Both the position numbers and the translations under genes were made by a program. 64,000 bases of DNA, from NCBI GenBank assembly GCA_023078555.1, contig CM041196.1, positions 5,281,658 to 5,345,657 on the forward strand. The letters run 5' to 3'. The stretch is from Ulva prolifera. Taxonomy: Eukaryota; Chlorophyta; Ulvophyceae; Ulvales; Ulvaceae. Under the pieces are notes generated by a model. The model was not told where the DNA came from. It searched no databases and worked only from the letters and a program-made list of their open reading frames with translations. Shown here one piece after another: positions 22,269 to 32,449 of the stretch (position 1 is its first letter; each line of letters starts with the position of its first letter).

Positions 22269-24325
22269 CTTGGCGCCCGAATCTGTGCCACTGACCGAAC
22301 TACTTTGATGTATCTGAATAAAGTGTAAACAAAAATTGCAGGATTAGTGCTGCAATGGAAGACACAGGGCGGCGACTTGAGCTGCGGTGACCGAAGAATT
22401 GACAACAGCGAAGAGAAAGTATGTGATAAGTGGCATCGGCATATGGAGGATTGACGATGGACCTTCCGTCCGGCATCGGCGCAGAGCGCCAGTGACGTTC
22501 GTGCGTGGTGTAACGTGTCGACCAGTGCCAAAGACCGGCGGACGTACGGCGTCCTTTTGCGATGGACGTGGCTTGCCTCGCCTGCAAGGTGTCAGGGCAC
22601 ACAATCCATCAACATGCTCTTCATGCGTTCCTTTAGCGTAGCTGTCCGCCATGCTGCACTTGATCGATAGCTCTGTGGCCGGCACCGGCAAAATGAGACA
22701 ACCAGGCATTCACCTTGCGCCTCTATGATTCTATTTCGCAGGTAATTGGCACTTGAGGATGAATTGCTAAACCCGGTTGCATGCGGTCGTCACCGAATTC
22801 TTGCGTGACACGCCCCGACTGTCTGTATGGCGCCGCTTCGAACGCTCAGTCAGTGTATGTGGTCAAGCTGAGCCATTGCAATCAATCTGGTCACATTGTG
22901 CTCCACCGCTGACGTTGCTTGCCGGGTGACGCCTCTGAAATATTGTCGAGTCTGGCACGCGTCTGGCTTGCAGCGCCGACTGAGCAACAGCTGCTCAAGG
23001 AAATCATCCTGTGAATCAACCATGCTTCGCAGGATGTTGAAGGACAGATCTGCACAACATCCGGGAGTCAAGTATCACACGTGTAGGGGAGGAGAGTCAC
23101 AGTACAGCCGGAACGCGTGCTGATACCCAGATTGGCAAAAACAACCTCTTTGGACCTGATCTAGATGAGACCCATACGCTGGTTCATGTCCCTGACGCCT
23201 GACTGACATCTTCAAAGCTCAAGATTTGAGCATGCATGTCGCAGCTAGTGCTATTCAGCGGATCTGCATGTACATACATCCAGCAAGGCCAGCGGGCGCT
23301 TGGGCTGCGTCCGTAGGCTCCAGCGTGCGCGCATGCACAGTCATCACACGTCGAACCGCAGAAGCCTTTTGATAGCGCTTCCAATGTGTATACCATGTTG
23401 GCCACCACACGAGGCGGCAACGCTGCATTCAAACCTCGACCACTTCGTACGCCACAACCTCCTGTCGCCTCAGCGCTGCACCACTCCGTTGCACATCGCC
23501 AGCACTGACGCAGTTCAGCCGCCACCGCATATGCAGTGGAGGTACACAGAGGGCGATGGCGTGGTTTACAAACCCACAAGCAAGTACCACGAATGCCATG
23601 AATTTGCAGCAGCTGCAGCCCCAGACTTGGAGAACTCAACCATTTCCAGTGATTCACTCGCCTCCCTCAGATAGCTCTGCCGTGCAATTACCCGCATCAT
23701 GGCACCCTGGCGTGCCGCGGGCATGTTTGCATGGGCGGTGCCACCGCCCGTCGTCCACATGCATGCACTGAAGCTCACCGCCGTGCACCCGCACCCCTTT
23801 CGCCATGCGTCAGAGTCGGGCCATGTTGCAGATCGATGCAGATGATGCCTCGATCAGCCTGAAACTGAGCAGGTGCAGTGCGCCACGCAGCCAGCTGTTC
23901 CACACAGAGCAGGAGCACAGTGGCTGCCACACAGTGCTGTGCCGTCTTGGTGGTGCACACCTCAAGCCGTTCGCAGAGAATTAGTGGCCAGAACAGCACT
24001 TCCGTGGCCCCCATATGCTTTCCAAACATCCGGGTGGCCATCATGGGTCCACACCATCGACCCGCAGTGGCGTGTGTCGCAAACACGATCGTGGGGAGGC
24101 AAGCGACCTTGCCTGTGGCATGGCAGGCACAGCACGCAGTGCGGGTTGAAGAACGGGGCCGCAACCGCAGCACGCTGAGCCCGCAGCGGTGGGCGTCCCG
24201 GGTGTCCAGGCCCGCTTGCAGTGGCTCAGCAGGAGCGTCCGACGTGGTGGCATCTGCGGGCAGCAGATGCTGTGCACCTTTCCAGCATGGCTCTGCTGCC
24301 GAATTGCGGCCCGGGTGATGCATGT
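22269..24325. other. Stretch without a recognised gene
   Basis: The right part may include the eIF3g promoter. Candidate frames such as 22850-23071 (minus) and 23300-23674 (plus, ending in an acidic Ser-rich segment) have plausible composition but no recognised domain or supported splice chain. No RNA gene was seen. Confidence 0.35.
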
Positions 24326-24405
24326 AAAGTGAATCTGAATTTACTGAGCCGTATCCTATTGGACATTGACAACTCCGGGTTAACGGGACGTCCGGTACCA
24401 CATAT
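24326..24405. repeat. Dispersed repeat, copy 1 (about 80 bp)
   Basis: Contains GAATTTACTGAGCCGTATCC followed by TATTGGACATTGACAACTCC and TTAACGGGAC ... CACATATG. The same block recurs in the same orientation at 30343-30425. It lies on the 3' side of the minus-strand retrotransposon remnant, so it may be that element's 3' terminus, but this is unproven. Confidence 0.75.
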
Positions 24406-25499
24406 GGCGAAGGGGAGCATGTTGAAAAATCATGACACAGCAAGCGAACGCTTGAGCACTGTGTCCTTCCCAGCTATAGCTCTGGCCAATTTGAAGGGCA
24501 GGGTTGTTGTGGCAGTTGGCTGCGCGGCAAGTGGCGACCCAGCCATGTGGCTGTGAGCTGCCGGCTGCACGAGACTGCGGCCGACAGAGCGATATTGCTG
24601 CGGCGCAATTTCTTGAGGCCGCCGATAGGACTGCTGAGCCCACCGATGCTGCCTTGCCGATGGCTCCCTCGCAGGAGCTCGCCAGTTCAGAAGAGCAAGC
24701 GGCGGCGCTCCCTCCCCCTCCACCCTGCCCTTGGCCACTCTTGGAAGCATCGCCTTGTGCGATCGGGGGACAAGGTTGCACACCCCCTGTTGCTGCTGCC
24801 ACTCGAACGTATTGCGAGCAGGCTGAGCGTAAGCAGCTGCGACGACGCCGTCCCAGGCCGCCATGCTGAGGTGCAGACGGTGGCGGTCGCGAGCGACGCC
24901 GAGCGTGTCCGAGTATGTTGTGTGTGTTACATGGACAAAGTCAGCAAGGCGGGCAGTACCGCGAAAGAAGCAAGCAGACAAAGCACACACCCAGACACCC
25001 ACGCACGCAACACCCACCACGCCCAGAAAACCCATCACCGGCGAAGCAAATGACACAGATACGCAGACCGCCCAGCACACACCCACAGACGCACGCACAG
25101 ACCCCACGGCCCACCCACAACAACACAACCGCTAACATCACAACGCCCGCCGCCGTAACGCAGGGCCACACCCACACGACAGGGCCACACCCAACACACT
25201 GCTGCCTGAGGCCGCCCCTCATGGCCGCCCGACTGCCGGGGGCCGCCCCAGCCCCAAACACCACCCCCACCCCCCAGAGCCACAGCACACCACGCCAGCC
25301 CGGCACACCACCGCACAGCCTCGCCGGCCCACGCCGCACCGTACGTACCCAGGACAACGCATCGCCCAAGCCGTCTCCGCAATCCCTGCACATGCCAACG
25401 AAGGCATCCCGCACGCCCATCGGACCCGGCCTAGCTGGAGTCAGAGGCCATCGGTTGGTGGCGTCAAGCAGACGGGGCTCCCGAGAGGCACCCCACCGC
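24406..25499. other. Non-coding stretch with strand-asymmetric A/C-rich segment
   Basis: From about 24,960 to 25,350 the plus strand is dominated by C and A, with CACACCCAGACACCCACGCA-like runs; T is scarce. The long frames on both strands here are artefacts of this composition. The stretch lies downstream (minus orientation) of the retrotransposon stop at 25500 and could be its 3' UTR. Confidence 0.4.
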
Positions 25500-27495
25500 T
25501 TAGGCCGAATGGCCTGTAAGCAGTGAGAGGTCATCAGACGGGACTGTGAGTCCCGCCAAAACTGCCTTGCCCGCGTGACGTGCCATCAGCGGAGCTGCGG
25601 CGCGCACCTGGCGCGCCACTGCACGACAGAGCGTCGTCGAGAGATCGCGCATTGCGTTCTCCAGGAAACGCCGCCGAGAGGCCGCGCCAGACCCTGCAGC
25701 CACATCAGCAAGCCTGTTGAGGAATGCAAAGGCGGCCGGGCCAACACGGCCGTACGTCTCATGCAACAGCGGGACCAGCGTGAACGCGCCCGCGCCGGCC
25801 CGGACGTACTTTTCGCGTTTGCGCCGGTTGGCGGCCTCTGCCGAGGCACCGTCGTGGAGCGCCGCGGCGCTGACATTCGAGGAAGCCAGCAGGTGGGTGA
25901 CGCACACGTCGCCGATGGCCGGCGCGCCCGGGAAGAACGCGAGGATGTCGCCCCGCTGTGCGGGACCGGGGCACAGCCGGCGACGGGGCAGCTGGTGCCC
26001 GGACCGACTGCTGCGGTGCTTGCGGCACCGCCTGCGCGGTGTGGGGGGCGGCCGCACCAGCGGGGGCGTCGGCGCCGGTCAGCGTTGTGGCAGCACAGGA
26101 GGACGCGAGGACGGCCGCGTACGTGAGGGAAGAGGGTGCCTGGGCGCCATGGGAGAGAGCGGGCGCGACCGCGGCGGGGGCAGGGGAGGTTGCGGTGTGG
26201 TCGGCCGCGGGGGACGGGGTCGCGCTGTCGGGGCATGCTGGAGCAGGCTGCGGGATGGTGGGGGACGGGGCCTGGGCGCCATGAGGAGGAGCGGGCGCGA
26301 CCGAGGGGTGGTTGGGTGAGGAATTGGTGGTAAGTGACGGGGGAGCTGCGTCCGTGCTGTCCGGGACGTTGCGGGCGAGCCCACTGCCGGGGCCGAGGCC
26401 GCGGGGGAGCCTGCTCATGTGAGGCTCGACCGCTGACGCGATCCCGCCGCGTGCCATGATGCGGCGCCATGCCTCCATGACGAGATTGTGGCGGGCCAGG
26501 ACGGTACCCCACAGCGACTTGCAAATCAGCGAGTGCGTATCAGACGCATCACTGCGGCCACAGGGGCATTCAGAGGATGTGTCATCGTCGCCGCTGAGAC
26601 GGGGCAGGAGGACTTCCCCGAGCCGGAGCCGCGCGCACACGCCGAACTCCAGGTCGGACAGGCCCGTCACTGGACCCGGGAGCGCCGTGAGCCAAGCCGA
26701 TGCCATGGCCCCCATGCAGCTGGATAATCTGGCTGCCGCCGCCTGGCCGTCTTCAGTGAACTGGGACGTCCGGCCACTGCCGGCCATGAAGAGCGCAGCA
26801 AACATGGCGGCCTTACGCCCGTCAGCCTCAGCGCGCGATATCGCCCGCTGCAGCTGCGTCAGACGCAGCTTCGCTGTGGTGTCCAGCACCCATGCTGCGG
26901 CGTCAGCAGGGCCGGCGGCGAGGTCGGCGATCGCGTGACCCCACGTCGCGCGCGGCCGGTCAAGGACACCCTGCAGCTCCACGGCTGCGCTGCCGCGGAA
27001 CGGCCGGCCACGCTCAACACCGTCGACCAGCGCACACTGCGCCAGCGCAGCTGATGAACGGCATGCCGCATCCGCCACATCCGCGGTGTAGTGCCGGATC
27101 CGAAGCCCCAGGCTCCGGAGCCCCATGCCGCCGTGGCGGTGAGGCAGGAGGGCCTGCTCGGCCTGAGCCCTGGTCAGGTCAGCCACATCCATGATGTTGC
27201 ACAGGGCGCGCAGCGTGGCGTCCTCGACGGTCGGCAGATAGTCCCGGAGCGCACCCCAGCGCGTGTTGCGGAGAAGGTGTGCCTCCCTGTGCTGGAGGCA
27301 GTAGTACAGGACCGCCCACTTCGACTGCGCCGGCAGTGGCAGCCCGATCAGCTTGTCGATGAGCGCCGTTGTGTGCTGGCAGCGCTGCTTCACGTGGGCT
27401 CCAATGAAGGCGTCGGTGCCAAGCGGCGTGCCGCAGACCACAATCCCGTCCTCGGCGACCGTAGCCTGCAACTGCGCTGCCACTAGCCCCTGCAT
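25500..27495 (-). mobile_element. 5'-truncated non-LTR retrotransposon remnant with restriction-like endonuclease region
   Basis: The minus-strand coding remnant begins at about 27495 and reads VVCGTPLGTDAFIGAHV followed by DKLIGLPLPAQSKWAVLYYC, the region just after the reverse-transcriptase core in algal and oomycete LINEs. Further on is a zinc-binding segment CPCGRSDASDTHSLICKSLW with LARHNLVMEAW. The RLE-like segment GDILAFFPGAPAIGDVCVTH and the typical tail REKYVRAGAGAFTLVPLLHE with YGRVGPAAFAFLNRLA follow, stopping at 25500. The RLE part is in a different frame from the upstream part, so a frameshift near 25990 breaks the element. The catalytic RT domain is missing, so it is a dead 5' truncation. 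Assignment to a clade (NeSL, Utopia or Dualen-like) is not possible by eye. Confidence 0.78.
25500..27495 (-). pseudogene. Broken retrotransposon polyprotein (post-RT region plus RLE)
   Basis: Coding content of the remnant above. Frame A is open from upstream of the homology start down to 25759 but loses homology near 25990. Frame B (26057-25500) carries the RLE-like region. The Pro/Ala-rich spacer between them is in frame A. No intact start or RT core exists. Confidence 0.7.
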
Positions 27496-28517
27496 AGTAT
27501 GTTGTGTGTGTTCGCTGGGGATGAAATTGAGGAGGTTGCTAGCGCGGAGCGTCCTTGCGGCCGCCCGGTTGTTGGAGGGTGGCGAACATGTTATATGCAG
27601 AGGGGGGAGGCAGCGGATGCACCCAGGGTTGCGCCGCTGCCGCGAAAGGTCTGTGAATAAACGAGTGGTTCGACCCATCTCGCCGATCGCAACATGCATG
27701 CAGGCCGCCGTACGCGCCGATCTTTCGACACCACGCACAGCCTGCCGTGAACCAGCTCAGCAACAGCAACTGTCGAAAGCTGTTCACCGCAGCTTCACTG
27801 CAGTGCCATGGTCACCAAGATCTCGTATAGCCCATGAATAATGCTGTTGAAACCACGGAGATATATCTGTTTCCAAGATGCAGCTCTTGAAACTGTTCTG
27901 GGACACGGTCGCGGTACATATGCTGCAACCATCTTGCGCCAGCTGCTTCCTCATCGAGCCGCGAGATCGCATGCGTCAGCACGGAAGCATGCTGCACGTC
28001 TGCTGATGCAGAAGTGTCAATGGCTGACCTGAGGTAGAGATCTGATTCTCAGGTGGCCGTGTTCTGGAGTCACGGCTCAGTCAGTGTCGCGATGCGGCCG
28101 TCTGGCGATGACGGCGCAGTGGACGCCCTTCTGCGTGTTACAGTCAGCGATTTCGGGGCAGACAGCGGGTGCGCCAGCCTTTTCACCTGCAGACCTCCAG
28201 CATCTGCCTACGCTTAGCTGGAGCTCTGTCCACGGGCGCAAGCTCGCGTCTGAAAGCGGTGCTGAACAGGCTGCATGAGCGCCATATATAGTGCCTGGCG
28301 CATATAATCCTGCGTCGCGTCTACGAGCGCAGCGCAAGCATACACGGTCCATGCGCATGCAGTCTGTTGATATATGCTGTACCTGTGTGAAGGCCACTGT
28401 AGCAGTCAACGGCCAGCGCTTTCGGTACTCAGTTTGCGGTTGGCATGGTCCAGCTACCTGCACCTGCCGCGCACCAGCCGTGCGTGCGATTGACCAGTTA
28501 CCTTGAACGTCTCGACC
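27496..28517. other. Stretch without a recognised gene
   Basis: Between the 5' end of the retrotransposon remnant and the first Met of the membrane protease. It may hold that gene's promoter or a transit-peptide exon. Frames on both strands (for example 28077-28616 minus) lack recognisable domains. Confidence 0.35.
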
Positions 28518-31076
28518 ATGCCATGCAGTTCCGCAAGTCTCTCCGACCAGCGATGTGGTGCATTCGCGAAGCGCTCGCGCACATTGCCAGCAGGCCCGCT
28601 CGATGACCTGGAGCATGCAGCGCCAGAATGTACAGGCAAGCCCGGAGCGGCGCCTGACATCATCGCAAAGTGGCGTGTCTTCTCTCCAGCAGCATACACT
28701 CAGGCGCCTGGCTGGGACCTGCCATGGGGCTGGCAGACGATCGTGCTGGCCCTGGTAGTCTGGTCAGTGGTGGAGTTTGTGTTCACGTTCCTCACTGTCG
28801 CAGCCACTCTCATGCTCCTGTTCCAAGGCCAGCCAGGGCCCACGGTGGGGCCTGCTGGCAGCCCCGTCCAGTCCACCGCCATCACTCTATGCTTCCAGGT
28901 GAGGCCTGCTCAGCCCCGCCATCGGGGCCGCACCACACCTGCTTTGACTCAGCTGTCGGATTGTTCAAGGAGCCATCAGCACTGGTGCCCTGGAAAGCTT
29001 GCTTCCAAAGCTTGCTTCAAAAACTCGCTTCCAAAGTTGCCGTTCTGTGTTGGCCAGCTGGCGCTCCCGTGCCAGTTTGATCGGCAGCTCAGATTGTCCA
29101 AGACTACCTCGATTGACAGCTGGACTCAATGTGCTTCCAAGGTCAGGGCTACCACCTGAGCAGCCGTGTAGTGCCTTGCCCTTGGAGTCCTGTACACTTG
29201 CGCTGGCCAGCTTGGTGCACTGCCATGCGATCAAGCTCAGTAAAACGTAGAAGCACCGTCGCTCAACAGTCACATCGCATACTCCATGAAGTAGCCAACA
29301 CAAGGCGCATCCCTCTGGCACAGCTGAACCAGTCCGGCTGCAGCTCATGCTTTGTGCCCGCTTGCTAGCAATCAAGCGCAGGGCACCCAGCACCGCCTGC
29401 CGGTGCATGCAAACGGACAGACCTGTCACTGGCATGCATTATCCACACTCGGCATGGTCGTGATGACCAGGGCCCGACGCTTCAGCAGGCCCCCTCGCGC
29501 GCCGCCCTCCCCCCCCTCACAAACACAGACAGCACTGGAGGCTACAGGTGGTGCTCACAGGCGTCGGCGTCGGGATGGTGTACCTGCTCGGCAGCTGCCA
29601 GCCATACCACCTCCCGAGCGACTGGCTGCACGCATCCCTCCGGGACCCCTTCAAGCCGCCGTGCGGCTGGGCGGCGTGGGCGGTGCTGGGCACGCTGGCG
29701 GCGCCTGCCGCCGCCGTGCTCGCGTCGCTGCTCGGCTACCTGCTGCCGCAGAGCCTGACGGGCGGGGCCGGCACCGTCGAGGGCGTCGCCGGCAGCGGCG
29801 ATGTCCGCGTGTTTGCCATGCTGGCCCTGACGGAAGGTGCTTCACCCCACCGCGTGAGAGCGCGTCTGGCCGCGCCACATGCCGTGCAAGAGTGCAGGCG
29901 AAACCTCAGTGCGTTACACAAAGAACAAACCCAACACACGAACACCCGTGCGCCGATGGTGCACTTCTCTGCCTGATGATGCACTTCGGCCTGCACTTGT
30001 GCCTGGTCGGTGTGTCTCGAAGCACGGGCGAGTACGAGCCGGGGTGAGGCGGTCATGCGCGCGCAGCTGTGCTGATCATTGCTGTGACCTCCCACAACAG
30101 CTTCCACACACATAGCCGCACTGCAGCAGCGCCACACACACTCGCAGCCCCTGGTCCGGAAGGACCGGGAAGCAGCGGAACAAGCGCTGAGGGGGTTCCT
30201 GCCCGCTTGCTTGCAGCCAATTCCTGCACCAAGCCTTGTCGTGGTCTGGTTGACGCGAGTCCTTTGATGATCGGTTTCACGAGGTGCCTGCGATTGGGTC
30301 TGGCGTACCGACGGCCTCCACAGCCCTCCATCGGGCAGGTAATGTAAAGTAAAAGTAAATCTAAATTTACTGAGCCGTATCCTATTGGACATTGACAACT
30401 CCGAATTAACGGGACCACATATGCCGGGACCACATATGCCGGTCGTTGGAGGCGTGGGGAAGCCGTACGTTTTGACCGCGGCGGTGTCTGCGCCCCGCGC
30501 GGGCAGCGCCGCTGCGCTGTGCTGCGCACACTGTGACATTCCACGGACGTGCAGCGACATCGCGCCGCCTGTGGCCACCTCATGCGTGACCTCTGGATCC
30601 TCTGCTAGCAGTCGCTCCGCTACCCTACATAGCCACGTTCAACCCCGGATGGTTGCCTCCGTGGCCTGACCTGTAACTTTCGCCTCGGTGGTCTGCAATG
30701 CAACGGCCAGGGCACGGTCTGAGCCAGGCAGTCTTAGAGCGGTCGGCGTGCAGGTGTGCTGGCGCCGCTGCAGGAGGAAGTCGTCTTCCGGGGGTTCTTC
30801 ATGGCCTCGCTGACGAAGCACATGCCGATGCCGGCCGCCGCCGCCGCCTCCTCCGCCATGTTTGCCGCGCTCCACTTCAACCGCCAGGACTTCCTCAGCG
30901 TCTGGGGCCTCGGGGCCGTGATGGGACTCGCGTACGGCCGCAGCCGCAACCTCCTCACCAGCATGGCAGTGCACAGCGCGTGGAACCTCTGCGTGCTCGC
31001 CTACATGTTCACCTGGCTGCACCATGGCCACACGATTGACGAGATGCAGCATGAGGCGGCCGCGGGGCTTGGGTAG
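28518..31076 (+). CDS. CPBP-family (CAAX protease / bacteriocin-processing) intramembrane metalloprotease
   Basis: Predicted multi-pass membrane protein of the CPBP/ABI (Rce1-like) family; plant members are often chloroplast proteins. Exons 28518-28898, 29548-29836 and 30754-31076 join in phase (0, then 1) for 330 residues. Exon 1 has a hydrophobic helix (IVLALVVWSVVEFVFTFLTV). Exon 2 has two more (WAAWAVLGTLAAPAAAVLAS is one). Exon 3 carries the signature motifs: EEVVFRGF (EExxxR glutamates), FAALHF (FxxxH) and HSAWN (HxxxN), followed by VLAYMFTWL. All proposed catalytic or metal-binding residues are present. The start at 28518 is the first ATG in the open frame; the leader (MPCSSASLSDQRCGAFAKRS) could be a plastid transit peptide, or a further upstream exon may exist. 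Intron 2 contains a copy of the 80-bp dispersed repeat. Confidence 0.85.
30343..30425. repeat. Dispersed repeat, copy 2, within intron 2 of the CPBP gene
   Basis: Same block as 24326-24405 with a few differences: AAATTTACTGAGCCGTATCC, TATTGGACATTGACAACTCC, TTAACGGGACCACATATG. It is followed by a short direct duplication (GGGACCACATATGCC twice, about 30413-30443). Confidence 0.75.
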
Positions 31077-32449
31077 AGGGGGGCCGCTGTCGAGGTGGTG
31101 GTGCTGCAGGCGTGGAATACAGATATGTGACGTGCGGGGCATGCTGTAGCAGTGATGCTATGTAGTGCAAAGGTTGGAATGATCGAGTGTGATTGATGCT
31201 CCGCATCTGGTGAGGCTCTCTGGGTATATCTTTATGATGTACATGATGTTTGAGTGTAAGTGGAAGTCATGGTATGTGATGCCATTCGCTGCAGCTGCCG
31301 CCAGGTTATGTCATTATCTCGAGTCCTGGAGCTCTGCGCTGCTGTGTTCCTGCTGTGCCAGCCAGCCTAGCACTGCCTGGTGCTGTTGGTGAGCACGTTA
31401 GTTCAGTAAGGCGAACGCCACAGGTTAACGTCGGATGTTCGACTCAGTACCTCAATTCGTTATTTTGTGTAAGCTTGACCTTTTGATCCCAATCGCATCA
31501 GTGTGGGGCGGATGGGATGTGCCTCGCCAGTGCCAGCTGGCATGTTGTGCGACATGTGGAGTGACCTGGTTCACACAGTGCCCTGCTTGTGTTCAACGGA
31601 ACCTGTGCGTGCTGCACATTCAACGTGTCGTGCTGTCACCAGTGACTCGTGACGGAAATGATCACAGAACCGACCACACCACCTTGCGGCAGGAGCAATG
31701 AATCAGGAACCCGAAGATGATTGACCGGACCGACTCAACACTGGGGACACTTTCGCTGCTGTGGCCACTGCTTTCACCAGTGCAAGGTCCCTCACAAGGC
31801 TCAGCGGATAGAAAACAGAGCCACACACACTCGTCCACCGTGGCGAGCTGGATGAGGTCCCTGCTGCTGGCACCATCACAAGGACACTCACGCGCCCGCT
31901 GCTTTATGACTCAATCAATCTCATGCCATGCACCGTGCTCCCGCGGGACTCCACCAGGCATCCAGCATCGCTGCAGCGGGTGGCGCAGCAGGCCAGCTGA
32001 ACGCCACCGCGGCACAGCTGAACCTTTCCCCGCACCCGCACTGCTGCGCCGGATGTTCTGCAAGGACATGCAGCAGCTGGAACCAAAGCCCCGCGCCTGA
32101 CGTCCACAGCTTGTTACCCATCCCTGAGCGGCGACCACACAACCTCTTGAAGTAGTACCGGCATCCCGCTCCATAGCCCGGCCCCGCAGCGCCATCGCAC
32201 AATCACGACAGCAGCCTGCCGCGCTCATCACCCGCAATGCGACCACTCCGCCAGGCCGGCCCCGACCCTGAATCCGGCAGCCCTTGCGGCTGCACCCCGC
32301 AGTCCTTCCCCCGCAGTTCGAGGTTCTCGAATTATTGCCCAAGAGGATGAGGGCCCCCATGGGCCAGACACAGCCCTTGCATCGCTTGGTTTCCGTGTGC
32401 AGCACGGGTGAGGGTGATGCTGGGGGGGGCTGGTGTAGGGGGGAGGCCT
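31077..32449. other. Intergenic stretch between convergent genes
   Basis: This holds the 3' flank of the CPBP gene (TGTAA at about 31254, roughly 180 nt after the stop) and of calreticulin. Minus frames over 31.9-32.4 kb are Cys/Gly-rich with no domain. Nothing else is recognised. Confidence 0.4.
31254..31258 (+). terminator. TGTAA polyadenylation-type motif after CPBP gene
   Basis: TGTAA about 178 nt after the stop at 31076, in the expected strand and range for algal 3' UTRs. Confidence 0.4.

Noticed and set aside
24430-25526. Long frames of 200-230 residues on both strands
   Set aside because: They result from A/C-rich composition that depletes stop codons. They contain no domain and overlap each other.
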